A stretch of 64,000 bases of DNA from Acidobacteriota bacterium. Lineage in GTDB: Bacteria; Acidobacteriota; Terriglobia; Bryobacterales; Bryobacteraceae. Shown in pieces: positions 34,161-43,501 of the stretch (position 1 is the first letter of the stretch; every line of letters begins with the position of its first letter). The stretch is from contig JACQZR010000090.1 of assembly GCA_016213775.1 (NCBI GenBank), positions 35,578 to 99,577 on the forward strand, given 5' to 3'. The notes below the pieces were generated by a model. It searched no databases. It had not been told where the DNA came from and was given only the letters and a program-made list of their open reading frames with translations. Both the position numbers and the translations under genes were made by a program.

Positions 34161-37112
34161 GTGGCCTTTGACGCAAAGCGCTGGCTCACATATGCAATTT
34201 CTCTCGCGACGGTACTGCTGGCGTGCGCGTCAATAGCGGATGCGGCGCCCTGGGACTATGAGGGGAAAGAAGTTGTCGAGGTGCGTTTTGACCCCGAGTT
34301 GCAGCCCATTCCGGCGGCGGAGCGTGCGCTCATCGTAGGCATTGCGGCGGGACAGAGACTAACCATCGCATCGGTACAGGCGGCATTGCAGCGGCTCTAC
34401 GCAACCGGGCGCTACGACGAGTTGCAGGCCGACGCCATCCTGCGCGATGGCAGAGTGGTGCTCACCTTTTTCACAAAGCAGAACTGGTTCATCAGCCGTA
34501 TCACGGTAGAAGGGGCGAACGAGCCGCCGAACCGCGAACAACTGATCGGGGCAGCGAAACTGGAACTCGGCTCGCGCTATTCCGAAGAACGGATGACAGA
34601 AGCGATTGAAGGGCTGCGGGCGCTGCTGCGCGCCAACGGATTCTATTCGCCGCGCATCCAACCGCTCGTGGAACGCTATCCGGAGTTCGATGAGCTGCAT
34701 GTCCAATTCCTGGTGAACGCCGGCGAGCGGGCGTACTTTGTGCGGCCGGTGATATCGGGGAATCCGCAACTGGCGGAGAAACTGCTCATCAGTGCCACGC
34801 GGTGGAAGCGATGGTGGGGATTGCTCGGGTGGAACCCGTTGACCGAAGCCCGCGTCCAGCAGGGAGTGGAACGCGTACGGAGGAGCTACCTGAATCGTGA
34901 TTATCTGCTGGCGAAGGTGGAGTTGAAGGGTCTTGATTTTGACCGGTATGAGAACACGGTTTCGCCGCAGTTGAAGATTGAAGCGGGTCCGAAGGTGAAG
35001 GTGAGCGCAACGGGGGCGAAGCTATCCAAGGGGAAAATCAAGGACCTTGTGCCGGTGTATCAGGAGCAATCGGTCGATCAGGATTTGTTGGAAGAAGGCG
35101 TTCGCAAAATCACCCAACACTTTCAGTCGCAGGGCTACTTCGATACTGAGGTGGAGTACGAGCGCAAGGATGTTTCGGCGGCGGAGCAGTCCATTGAGTA
35201 CAGTGTCACCCGCGGGGATCGCTACAAGGTGGTGAACGTCGCTGTGAAGGGCAACAGCTACTTCGACACGTTAACCATACGGGAGCGCATGGGGATCATT
35301 CCGGCCGGGAGGATTGTCGAGCGCTATGGGCGTTACAGCGACGATTTGCTGAATCGAGACAGGAACGCCATTGCGGAGCTGTACCGCAGCAACGGCTTTC
35401 GCGATGTGGTGGTGAAGCCGGAGGTGGTGTATAACTTTCGGGGCAAGGAACGGCTGGTAGGGGTTGTCATCCACATCAACGAAGGCGAGCAGGTGTTTGT
35501 GAACAGCCTGGATATTTCCGGCGTGGATCTGCGGTTGTATGAGTATGTGCAGTCGCTTGTGACGTCGAGCGAAGGGCAGCCTTACAGCGCGTTCAACCTT
35601 GCCACGGATCGCGACAACATATTGAATTACTATTACGCCAACGGGTATCCGGATGCTTCGATGGAAATCCAATCGATGCCATCGAAGCAGAATCCGCGGC
35701 GGATGGATGTGCAGTTTCAAGTGCGGGAAGGACGGCGGCAGTTTGTGCAGAACGTGGAGGTGAACGGGCTCTCGGCGACGCGGCCCGCGTTGGTGAACAG
35801 CCGCATCCGGTTGCGTCCGGGGAATCCTCTCTCGTTGAGCAGCATGGTATTCAGCCAGCGGCGGCTGTACGACTTGGGGATCTTTGCGAAGGTGGACATG
35901 GCACTGCAGAATCCGCAAGGGAGTACGCGCGAGAAACGGGTGCTGTATCAGTTGGAAGAAGCGAGCCGCTATTCGGTGAACGGCGGCATTGGCGCGGAGT
36001 TCGGGCGGTTTGGGGGCAGCACAAGTACGCTCAGCGGGGCGGCGGGGCAATCGGCATTCGCGCCGCGGGTTTCCCTCGGTGTGAGCCGGCTGAATTTTCT
36101 CGGATTGGGGCACACAGTGAGTTTGCAGGGCCGGCTGTCGACGATTGAGAGCCGCGCGGTGTTGAGCTATCTGGCGCCGCAGTTTCAGGACCGCGAGAAC
36201 CTGAGCCTTACGCTGACGGCGCTCTACGACGCATCGCGCAACGTGCGCACATTCAACACGCGGAGGCAGGAGGGCGCATTGCAAGTAGCCCAGCGGTTCT
36301 CGCGCGCGTTCTACGCGCAGTACCGCTACGTGGTTAGGCGCGTGTCCACGACCGATGTGAAGATCGAGCCGGGGCTGATTCCTTTGTTCTCGCAGCCGGT
36401 GCGTGTTGGGCTGCTGGCGACGACCCTGGTGAACGACCGGCGGGACGATCCGTTGAATGCGTCGCGGGGCAGCTACACGTCGGTAGACCTGTCATTCGCC
36501 AATAAGGTGCTTTACTCAGAACCCGCGTTCGGGCGCTTGCTGGCGCGCAACTCGAGTTATCACCGCATTGGGCGCGATCTGGTGCTGTCGCGCAATACGA
36601 CATTCGGTTATATCGGCAACTATGGGGATGTGGACATTCCGCTGCCGGAACGATTCTTTGCGGGTGGTGCGGTGTCTCATCGCGGGTTTCCGGAGAATCA
36701 GGCGGGACCGCGCGACCCGGATACGGGATTTCCGATTGGGGGACGGGCGCTGCTGTTCAACCAGACGGAACTGCGCATACCGTTCTTGCGGAACAATCTC
36801 GGCGGGGTGCTGTTTCATGACGCGGGGAACATATACAACGGCATCAGCGATGTATCGTTCCGGGTGCGGCAGCGCGACAAGACGGACTTCAACTACATGG
36901 TTCACGCCGTAGGCATCGGGTTCCGGTACCGGACGCCGATCGGGCCGATTCGCCTCGACTTTGCATATGGGGTGAACTCGCCGCGCTTTTCCGGATATCA
37001 GGGTTCGATCAATGAGCTGATCCAATTGACGCCGGCGCAACTGGCGGGGCTGAAGGTGGATCAGCGGGTGAATCCGTTCCAGTTTCATTTCAGCTTGGGG
37101 CAGGCTTTCTGA
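34161..37112 (+). CDS. Omp85-family outer membrane protein (TamA/BamA-like)
   Basis: A 983-residue Omp85 protein with a GTG start and a signal segment (LTYAISLATVLLACASIADA). About six POTRA-like domains follow, seen as ITVEGANE, PVISGNP, VKVSATGAKLS, VAVKGNSYFD, LDISGVDL and VEVNGLSATR. The C-terminal barrel (about 620-983) has loop-6 SHRGFPENQAG and an aromatic C-terminal end (LGQAF). It is distinct from the 17.6-kb BamA in POTRA number and operon context. A SurA-N-like gene overlaps its stop by one base, and tamB follows. This places it as a TamA-like partner of TamB, though the POTRA number exceeds that of E. coli TamA (three). Confidence 0.85.
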   Translation: MAFDAKRWLTYAISLATVLLACASIADAAPWDYEGKEVVEVRFDPELQPIPAAERALIVGIAAGQRLTIASVQAALQRLYATGRYDELQADAILRDGRVVLTFFTKQNWFISRITVEGANEPPNREQLIGAAKLELGSRYSEERMTEAIEGLRALLRANGFYSPRIQPLVERYPEFDELHVQFLVNAGERAYFVRPVISGNPQLAEKLLISATRWKRWWGLLGWNPLTEARVQQGVERVRRSYLNRDYLLAKVELKGLDFDRYENTVSPQLKIEAGPKVKVSATGAKLSKGKIKDLVPVYQEQSVDQDLLEEGVRKITQHFQSQGYFDTEVEYERKDVSAAEQSIEYSVTRGDRYKVVNVAVKGNSYFDTLTIRERMGIIPAGRIVERYGRYSDDLLNRDRNAIAELYRSNGFRDVVVKPEVVYNFRGKERLVGVVIHINEGEQVFVNSLDISGVDLRLYEYVQSLVTSSEGQPYSAFNLATDRDNILNYYYANGYPDASMEIQSMPSKQNPRRMDVQFQVREGRRQFVQNVEVNGLSATRPALVNSRIRLRPGNPLSLSSMVFSQRRLYDLGIFAKVDMALQNPQGSTREKRVLYQLEEASRYSVNGGIGAEFGRFGGSTSTLSGAAGQSAFAPRVSLGVSRLNFLGLGHTVSLQGRLSTIESRAVLSYLAPQFQDRENLSLTLTALYDASRNVRTFNTRRQEGALQVAQRFSRAFYAQYRYVVRRVSTTDVKIEPGLIPLFSQPVRVGLLATTLVNDRRDDPLNASRGSYTSVDLSFANKVLYSEPAFGRLLARNSSYHRIGRDLVLSRNTTFGYIGNYGDVDIPLPERFFAGGAVSHRGFPENQAGPRDPDTGFPIGGRALLFNQTELRIPFLRNNLGGVLFHDAGNIYNGISDVSFRVRQRDKTDFNYMVHAVGIGFRYRTPIGPIRLDFAYGVNSPRFSGYQGSINELIQLTPAQLAGLKVDQRVNPFQFHFSLGQAF

Positions 37113-37753
37113 TGCGGACCCTGTTGCTCATTCTCGCGATGGCGGCGGCGCAGGCCGAAATCATCGACCGCATAGCGTTGACCATCGACAACCGCGTGAT
37201 CACGGAGAGCATGCTGTTCCAACAAATCCGGCTGGCTGCGTTTTACGACAACAAAGCGCCTGACTTTTCAGCCAGTGCGAAACGCAAGGCTGCGGATACG
37301 CTCATCTCGCAGATTCTCCTCATTCGCGAGATGGACGATACGCGCTATCCGGATCCGGCGATGGCCACAGTGCTCGAACACGTCAAGGAGACCGTGATGC
37401 CGCGGTTTGCCAACGAGGAGGCCTACCGGAAGGATCTCGCGGATCGGCGGCTGACGGAGCAGGACGTGTTGCGATTTCTGCAGAGCATGGTCCGGAGCCT
37501 TGATTTTATTGACTTGCGGTTCCGGCGAGGGCAGCAGGTTTCCACGCTGGAGACGGCGGATTTTTACCGCAAGGAATTCTCCGCGCAATGGGCAAAACGG
37601 AATCCCGGCAAGCCGATGCCGCCGCTGGATCAGGTTTCGGATGACATCGAAGAGCAGATTCTGGCGGCGAAGACCGATGCCGCGACAGAGGAATGGTTGT
37701 CGCAAACGCGGGCGTCCGCGCGGATCCGGTTCCGCGAGGAGGTGTTCCAATGA
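37112..37753 (+). CDS. SurA N-terminal-like periplasmic chaperone without PPIase domain
   Basis: A 213-residue exported protein. The signal peptide (RTLLLILAMAAAQA) is followed by the SurA-N signature IDRIALTIDNRVITESMLFQQI, with an all-helical continuation (AADTLISQILLIREM, ...ILAAKTDAATEEWLSQTR). The parvulin domains of SurA are lacking, so it would act only as a holder for unfolded proteins. Its ATG overlaps the Omp85 stop (TGATG), and its own stop overlaps the tamB start (ATGA), implying translational coupling. A role in guiding substrates to the Omp85/TamB pair is inferred from context, not proven. Confidence 0.72.
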   Translation: MRTLLLILAMAAAQAEIIDRIALTIDNRVITESMLFQQIRLAAFYDNKAPDFSASAKRKAADTLISQILLIREMDDTRYPDPAMATVLEHVKETVMPRFANEEAYRKDLADRRLTEQDVLRFLQSMVRSLDFIDLRFRRGQQVSTLETADFYRKEFSAQWAKRNPGKPMPPLDQVSDDIEEQILAAKTDAATEEWLSQTRASARIRFREEVFQ

Positions 37754-40700
37754 AGCGCTTGCGGAAGTGGCTGGTTCGCGGATTGATTGCGCTGCTGGTG
37801 CTGGCGGCGCTGTTGAGCGTGTCGTTCTTTGTCGTACTCCGCTCGCAGTGGCTGCGGGAAGAAGCGCGGAGCCGCATCATTCGCGAGACGGAGCGAGCCA
37901 CGGGCGGCAAGGTGGAACTGAAGAAGTTCGACTTCAATCCGCGCACGATGGAGTTCACGGTGGAGGATTTCATACTGCGCGGGAAGGAGGCGGCGGGCGA
38001 GCCTCCGCTAGCGCATGTAGCGAAGATCCACGTGGGCGCGAAGGTGATTTCGTTCTTCCGGCGCGATGCGTATCTCGCGGCGCTCGATGTGGAGGGGGCG
38101 CAGGTTCGCATCGTAACGTATCCGGATGGCACAACGAATATTCCCGGACCGCAGGTGAAGCGCGACAGCGCGAAGTCGCCGTTTGAGCAGTTTGTGGCAC
38201 TGGCTGCGCGCAGCTTCTCACTGAAAGACGGCTACTTTGAATACGACAATCGGCGGGTACCGGTGAATCTTCGCGCGGAAAACCTGCGCGTTGACTTCAG
38301 TTGGGAGCGCGAAGGGACGCGGTACCGGGGCACGGTTTCCGCGAAGCCGTTCCACTTCCACTGGCCCAAAGTGGATGCGATGAGCTTCGATACCGAGGTT
38401 CAAGTGGCGATGGACAAGACAGGGCTGACGTTCGAGAAGTCCGAGATCCGCAAAGGGAATTCGTTGATTCAAGCAACCGGCCGGATGGAGGACTATAGGG
38501 CGCCGAAGCTGTCGATTGATGGGAAGGCTCATTTGATGGTTGCCGATTTCGGTGCGGCGCTGCGGTTGCCTGTCGCGCGGGAGGGCTTTGTCGATTACCA
38601 GGGCAATTTGAGCTACGCCGCGGGCATGTATTTGTTGGAGGGACACGCGACGGGGACCGGTCTCGCGATTCGTGAGTCCGGCTGGGAGATTGCCGGGATC
38701 GGGTTGAAGACCGATGTCAGACTGGAGCCGAACCTGGTGACGTTCCGCCAGCTTTCGGGCACGGCGCTGGGCGGAGCATTTCAGGGGGAGGCGGCTATTC
38801 GCGACTGGCGTTCGTTTCAAGTGAAGGGGGCAGTGACAGGGTTGTCACTCGAACAAGTTCAGGTGTTGGGACGCGTGCCGAAGCCGCTGGCGTGGAGTTC
38901 GCTCATCTCGGGTCCGGTGGAAGTGAGCGGCGAGTTTGCGCCCAAGGGAGTTGCGAAACTGGCGCTCGCATCGCATCTTGTTTTCGAACCGAAGGAAGGA
39001 AAGATTCCGCTGGAGGGGCTGCTAAAACTGCAGTACGGCCGCGACCGCAATCAACTCGCGTTTAGCTCGTCGTACTTTAAGACTCCGCGCTCGCGGGTGG
39101 ACTTCACGGGCGGCTTGCAGGACAGCATTCAAGTGATTGCCGAGACCACGGATGCCAATGATTTTCTGCCCGCGGTGAGCCTGGCGATGGAGAACGCTCC
39201 GTCGGAGATGCCGGTGCAGTTAGACGGCGGCGAGGCGCGGTTTGAAGGCGTGGTGCGCAATCCGATGGGCACTCAGACGGTACAGGGAACGCTGTCGGCG
39301 ACGCAATTTGTGGTGGAGAAGCGCAAGGTGGACAGCGCGAGCGCGGACATTGATCTGGATGCGGGGCGTGTCATTGCGAAGCGGCTTCTGGTGCAGCAGA
39401 ATGGCAGCCAGGTGAGCGGCGAGGCGCAGGTGGCGTTGTCGAACTGGAGGGCTTCAGCGGAGAGTGCGCTGACGGCGACGTTGGACTTGCGCGGGGCATC
39501 CCTGGAGCAGTTGCTGAAAGGCCGCGAACTGCCCGTTTCGATCAAGGGGGTGGCGTCGGGCCCCGTGGAGATTCGAGGCACGGTGGGCGATCCGGCGGTG
39601 ACCGCAAAGCTGCAGTTGGCTAACGTGCAGTTGGATGACGAACCCTTTCCTTCGATTCGCTTCGATCTGCGGTTTGGGCCGGGCGTGGTGGAATTGACAA
39701 GTGGAGAGGCGGTGCATGCCGGGGGGCGGATACCATTTCAGGCAAAGTATGAGCATCCGAAAGACGAATGGGACAACGGCACGCTGACGTGTCAGGTGTC
39801 GGCCAAAGATGCCGCGTTGTCTTCGATCAACACCTACCGCAAAGAGCGGGGAGAGATCGATGGGCGGCTCGATCTCGATGCTTCGGCGAAGTTGCGAATT
39901 GAGAAGTCGCGTCCGCTGATTGACTTCATTTCCGGCGGATTGCACCTGCGCAACATCACGGCGAACAAGAAGCCGGTGGGGGCGTTGCGGGTGACCGCGG
40001 CGACGCGCGGCGAGCGTATCAATGTGGAAGCCGACGGAGATCTGCTGGGTTCGCCGATTCATGGAAAGGGCGAGTGGCAGTTGACGCAGGATGCCGCGGG
40101 ATTGGGTCACATCGAGTTGGGCACGCTCACTCTGGCGAAGGTGAACCAGTTGCTGCAGGCCGCCGGCTCCGCGCGGACGCTGCCGCTGGAGGGCAACTTC
40201 AAAGGTGAGGTGGTGGTGAGCGGCCCGCTGCGCAAGTGGAACGCGATGTCGGCGCGGATCAATCTGACGAATCTGCAACTGCAGCCGATTATTCCGGAGA
40301 AGACGCAACTCACGCCCGCGGTGATGGAGGAATTGACTCTGCGCAACACGGGTCCGATTATTCTGGAGGCCGATTCGCGCGGGTTGCAGATTGTGCAGGG
40401 AACGCTGGTGGGCAAGGAGACCAACATCACGATGGCGGGCCACATTGCGACGGCGGCGCGGCAGGCGTGGAACGTGGAAATGCGCGGGAGTTTGAACCTG
40501 GCCATCTTCAGCAACACGATGCCGGGGTTGAGGACTTCGGGCGCGGCGGTGGTGAACGCGGCCGTGCGCGGCACGCTGGAACAGCCGCAGTTGGGCGGAC
40601 GGATGGAGATTCGAGCGGCGAATCTGACGCATCGTGAACTGACCAACAGCATCGAGAACGCGACGGGCATCGTGGTGTTTGATCGCAACCGCGCGCTGCT

Positions 40701-41766
40701 GCAAAATTTCACGGCGCTTTCCGGTGGCGGGGAAGTGAAGCTGAGCGGGTTTGTGGCGTTTGGCGGAGAAGAGACGATTACTTATCGCTTGAACGGGCTG
40801 CTGGAGCGCGTGCGCGTGCGGTATCCCGAGGGAACCAGCAACACGGTGAATGCGAATCTCTCGTTGACCGGCACGTCGGATCAAAGCCTGCTGGCCGGTA
40901 CTGTGACAGTGCTGCGATCGGGGTTCAACACACGTACGGACATTGCGTCGACGCTGCTGGAACATGCCAAGCCGGTGCAGACGCCAACGTCGAATGCTCT
41001 GTTGCGCGGGATGACGTTTGACGTGCGTGTGGTGAGCGGACCGAACCTGCAGTTGGAAACGTCGCTCACGCAGGGGACGCAGGCAAGCGTGGATCTGCGG
41101 CTGCGCGGCAGTTTGTTGAAGCCGGTGCTGCTGGGGAGCGTCGCGGTGAACCAGGGCGATCTCAATTTTCTGGGGACGACGTATCGCATTTCGCGCGGGA
41201 CGGTGTCGTTCTTCAATGCGGCGCGGATTGAGCCTGTGTTGGATCTCGATTTAGAAACCACCGTCCGTGCAGTCACCGTCAACATGACGATTTCGGGGCC
41301 GGTGGACAAGCCGAACATTACGTATCGGTCCGATCCGCCGTTACAGACCGCGGATATCATTGCGCTGCTGGCGGTGGGGCGCACACCGACAACGGGGTCG
41401 GCGGTGGCGGCGACGCAGACCAATATTGGCGGGACGGGGAGCGGGTTTTTTGCGGGGACGGACACGCTGGTAGGTCAGGCGGTGAGCGCGGGATTGTCGA
41501 GCCGGCTACAACGGTTCTTTGGGGTGAGCCGGGTGAAGATCGACCCGCAGTTGCTAGGGGTGGAATCGACGCCGCAAGCGCGCTTGACAATTGAGCAACA
41601 GATTTCGCGCGATATTACTTTGACGTACGTGACCAACTTGACGGGAGCGTTGCAGCAGTTGGTGCGGCTGCAGTGGGACTTTAAGCGGAACTGGTCGATC
41701 ACGATGATCAAGGATGAGAACGGGGTGTTGGGCGGCGATATTCAGTATCGGAAGCGATTCAAATGA
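37750..41766 (+). CDS. tamB: Translocation and assembly module protein TamB
   Basis: A 1338-residue protein with a single N-terminal membrane anchor (LVRGLIALLVLAALLSVSFFVV), then a long periplasmic beta-taco. The last 250 residues match the DUF490/TamB C-terminal domain (GDLNFLGTTYRISRGTVSFFN, DIIALLAVGRTP, YVTNLTGALQQLVRLQWDF). TamB spans the periplasm as a hydrophobic groove and serves lipid transport or assembly of some outer-membrane proteins. It is coupled by 4-base overlaps to the SurA-N-like gene upstream and the DUF2103-like gene downstream. ATG at 37750 is chosen over an earlier in-frame start at 37693 that lies inside the preceding gene. Confidence 0.92.
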   Translation: MKRLRKWLVRGLIALLVLAALLSVSFFVVLRSQWLREEARSRIIRETERATGGKVELKKFDFNPRTMEFTVEDFILRGKEAAGEPPLAHVAKIHVGAKVISFFRRDAYLAALDVEGAQVRIVTYPDGTTNIPGPQVKRDSAKSPFEQFVALAARSFSLKDGYFEYDNRRVPVNLRAENLRVDFSWEREGTRYRGTVSAKPFHFHWPKVDAMSFDTEVQVAMDKTGLTFEKSEIRKGNSLIQATGRMEDYRAPKLSIDGKAHLMVADFGAALRLPVAREGFVDYQGNLSYAAGMYLLEGHATGTGLAIRESGWEIAGIGLKTDVRLEPNLVTFRQLSGTALGGAFQGEAAIRDWRSFQVKGAVTGLSLEQVQVLGRVPKPLAWSSLISGPVEVSGEFAPKGVAKLALASHLVFEPKEGKIPLEGLLKLQYGRDRNQLAFSSSYFKTPRSRVDFTGGLQDSIQVIAETTDANDFLPAVSLAMENAPSEMPVQLDGGEARFEGVVRNPMGTQTVQGTLSATQFVVEKRKVDSASADIDLDAGRVIAKRLLVQQNGSQVSGEAQVALSNWRASAESALTATLDLRGASLEQLLKGRELPVSIKGVASGPVEIRGTVGDPAVTAKLQLANVQLDDEPFPSIRFDLRFGPGVVELTSGEAVHAGGRIPFQAKYEHPKDEWDNGTLTCQVSAKDAALSSINTYRKERGEIDGRLDLDASAKLRIEKSRPLIDFISGGLHLRNITANKKPVGALRVTAATRGERINVEADGDLLGSPIHGKGEWQLTQDAAGLGHIELGTLTLAKVNQLLQAAGSARTLPLEGNFKGEVVVSGPLRKWNAMSARINLTNLQLQPIIPEKTQLTPAVMEELTLRNTGPIILEADSRGLQIVQGTLVGKETNITMAGHIATAARQAWNVEMRGSLNLAIFSNTMPGLRTSGAAVVNAAVRGTLEQPQLGGRMEIRAANLTHRELTNSIENATGIVVFDRNRALLQNFTALSGGGEVKLSGFVAFGGEETITYRLNGLLERVRVRYPEGTSNTVNANLSLTGTSDQSLLAGTVTVLRSGFNTRTDIASTLLEHAKPVQTPTSNALLRGMTFDVRVVSGPNLQLETSLTQGTQASVDLRLRGSLLKPVLLGSVAVNQGDLNFLGTTYRISRGTVSFFNAARIEPVLDLDLETTVRAVTVNMTISGPVDKPNITYRSDPPLQTADIIALLAVGRTPTTGSAVAATQTNIGGTGSGFFAGTDTLVGQAVSAGLSSRLQRFFGVSRVKIDPQLLGVESTPQARLTIEQQISRDITLTYVTNLTGALQQLVRLQWDFKRNWSITMIKDENGVLGGDIQYRKRFK

Positions 41767-42062
41767 AACTGCGGAAGCTGGATGGGCGGCTGAAGGTTGA
41801 GCACAGCATTCTGGATGGTGTGCGGGCGATGTTGCACCGGTTGATTGCGCAGAACGACGAGATCCGGAGTGTTGTGCCGGGAGTGATCCGGCGGGTGAGG
41901 GATGCGAAGGGGAGCGAGGTGCAGGTGCGGGTGACGGTGCCGACGGCGAACGGGTGGAAGGCGATTGCGCTGAGTGATGGAGCACGGCAGGAGTTGTTTA
42001 TTAGTACGGCGATGGGGAAGGACGAGTTGGAGCGGGCGCTGGTGAGGGCGGCGGAGGGCTAG
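41763..42062 (+). CDS. DUF2103-like small protein, end of the tam operon
   Basis: A 99-residue protein without signal or membrane segment. The pattern DGRLKVEHSILDGV, IRSVVPGVIRRVR, VRVTVPTANGWKAIALSDGARQELFI and KDELERAL resembles DUF2103 proteins, a mainly cyanobacterial family proposed to bind metal. It overlaps tamB by 4 bases (ATGA), so coupled translation is expected. A 285-bp piece (41778-42062) is repeated at 43999-44283. Its stop overlaps the convergent secreted protein gene in a shared CTAG. Confidence 0.65.
   Translation: MKLRKLDGRLKVEHSILDGVRAMLHRLIAQNDEIRSVVPGVIRRVRDAKGSEVQVRVTVPTANGWKAIALSDGARQELFISTAMGKDELERALVRAAEG
41778..42062 (+). repeat. Long direct repeat, copy 1 (inside the DUF2103-like gene)
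   Basis: Matches 43999-44283 over 285 bases without gaps and with eight differences by eye (about 97% identity). Six differences are silent. The two copies flank a 1.9-kb segment with a secreted protein and parDE. Confidence 0.9.
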
Positions 42063-42862
42063 CGCAGCGGAATTGAAATGGTGGCGCTTGTATGGCAAGG
42101 AATGATCCTGAGTACGAAACCTATCGCGCCGCTTGGAACACGGCAGGAGAAATCCCGCTCCACGCTAATGGAAGCGAAACGGCCACGTGTGCTGTCCGGA
42201 ATCGTCACATCAATGCGGTACACTCCGGGGCGGTCCGGCAGAAGGCCTGCAAAGTCAGCGCGGATCAGGTCAGAAACCGCTTCCGGCGATTCGCTCTGAA
42301 TCCGGACCAGGAGCTCCGTCTCGTCGCGGTAGAGGGTCAGGGGGAAGGCCCCCCAACGTTCATCCAGTTGCGGCAGCGCGGGTCCCATTCCGGTGGCGAA
42401 CAGTGTGACTCGCTCTCCGGCTTGGGCTGGGTTGGCCGAATTGACGGGTGAACCATCAGCGAAGTGGAGAATCCGCGGCTCGCCGTTCGGATCCACGAGA
42501 AAGTCGGCCGGGTAGCCGGCGAAGCGCCTTACATTGTTGTCGAAGCCAATTGTGACTGTGGAGACTGCGGCCGATTGCTTGACCTCAATCCTGATAAACC
42601 CGCTGGCAAATAGCGCCAAAGGCGGAACAATGAAGTCGATGCGATAGAAGCCCCCTCCCAGGCTGTTGACGGCGAGAATGCCCGCCGGGTTATTGTCCAC
42701 TTTGACAGTAATACCCTTATCTGATGCCAGCCCAGCGCAGGTGATATTGGCCAACCCTCCAGGCGCGGCAATTCCAGGCTGAAGCATACCGCCTGAACGA
42801 GGGTCGGCGCAGTTTAGTTGAGCGCCCAGCTTTGCGATCAGGAGAGCGATGATGAGGATCAC
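42059..42862 (-). CDS. Secreted protein with TIGR03437-type C-terminal domain
   Basis: A 267-residue exported protein with a hydrophobic start (MILIIALLIAKLGAQ). The middle has an Ig-like pattern, and the C-terminal half fits the TIGR03437 family first described from Solibacter: PVNSANPAQAGERVTLFATGMGPALPQ and PGVYRIDVTIPDS. TIGR03437 domains mostly end large surface or secreted proteins; here the domain occurs on a short carrier. Two Cys in the first half may form a disulfide. It sits just inside the direct-repeat-bounded island, convergent with the tam operon. Confidence 0.72.
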   Translation of the reverse strand: MILIIALLIAKLGAQLNCADPRSGGMLQPGIAAPGGLANITCAGLASDKGITVKVDNNPAGILAVNSLGGGFYRIDFIVPPLALFASGFIRIEVKQSAAVSTVTIGFDNNVRRFAGYPADFLVDPNGEPRILHFADGSPVNSANPAQAGERVTLFATGMGPALPQLDERWGAFPLTLYRDETELLVRIQSESPEAVSDLIRADFAGLLPDRPGVYRIDVTIPDSTRGRFASISVERDFSCRVPSGAIGFVLRIIPCHTSATISIPLR

Positions 42863-42908
42863 ACTACAAAGACCACAGGCCCGTCGAATCTACTACACCA
42901 TTAGACGA

Positions 42909-43235
42909 TCAATCTTCCTCTTCGGCGAAGATCTTACCGACATCTCGGTTCCCGTGCAGGACGCGTACTACGTCAATGCCGCCAAGTCTGGGCAAGTAGA
43001 AGATCACGTAGTTGTCAAATCCTCGCACAGGGAACCTCCGCATTCCTTGGAGGGCGGCATGGCCGGAATCGTAGCGTGTGCCGCTATTCGGGAACTCCAA
43101 GAGGAGCGCACAGGTTTCCTCAAGAGCAGCGAGATAGCGCTCCGCTATCTCCACATTTCCTTCTTCGGCGAGGTATAGAAACTGCTCCAGTACATCGAGA
43201 CGTGCCCGCGAACGGTGAGTGACCGGATCGGTCAT
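42909..43235 (-). CDS. parE: ParE-family toxin (RelE/ParE type II)
   Basis: A 108-residue protein with the RelE/ParE fold: helix-rich front (LDVLEQFLYLAEEGN), ALEETCALLLEFPNSGTRY, then the core GMRRFPVRGFDNYVIFYLP and the last strand VVRVLHGNRDV. ParE toxins poison DNA gyrase. The ATG overlaps the antitoxin stop by 4 bases (ATGA), so translation is coupled. Antitoxin-first order is canonical. It lies in the segment flanked by the 285-bp direct repeats and may stabilise that island. Confidence 0.86.
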   Translation of the reverse strand: MTDPVTHRSRARLDVLEQFLYLAEEGNVEIAERYLAALEETCALLLEFPNSGTRYDSGHAALQGMRRFPVRGFDNYVIFYLPRLGGIDVVRVLHGNRDVGKIFAEEED

Positions 43236-43501
43236 TTCTTGGCTTTCTTACGTGCTTCGAGTTTGGCAAGAGCTTCGCGCTTGAGTTCAGCCCAAAACTT
43301 GGCGTTCACCGGCAGCGGTTCGCTCGAATTTAGCCCTTCCAGCAACAGGGCGTCCAGTTTCTCTGTGGCACGTCTTTTCTGGTCCGAACGGATCAGTTCC
43401 CTAATGTACTCGCTGGGAGTGCTGTAACCGGTTCTGGTTTGAGTTTCCACGTATTCCTTCAACTCTTCCGGAAGCGAAACATTCATCGAAGTCATAGCCA
43501 T
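43232..43501 (-). CDS. parD: ParD-family antitoxin
   Basis: An 89-residue protein starting MAMTSMNVSLPEELKEYVE, a ribbon-helix-helix DNA-binding N-terminus (MNVSLP strand, GYSTPSEYIRELIRSDQ helix pair). A charged C-terminal tail (EALAKLEARKKAKK) should wrap the toxin. Autoregulation of the pair by RHH binding at its own promoter is expected from the family. It precedes and overlaps parE. Confidence 0.85.
   Translation of the reverse strand: MAMTSMNVSLPEELKEYVETQTRTGYSTPSEYIRELIRSDQKRRATEKLDALLLEGLNSSEPLPVNAKFWAELKREALAKLEARKKAKK

Noticed and set aside
39454..40965. Long open frame opposite tamB
   Set aside because: Arg/His/Gln-rich translation typical of an antisense shadow; tamB has strong domain support.
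42880..42910. tRNA-like segment (CTAATGGTGTAGTAGATTCGA on the minus strand)
   Set aside because: No acceptor stem or full cloverleaf could be built.
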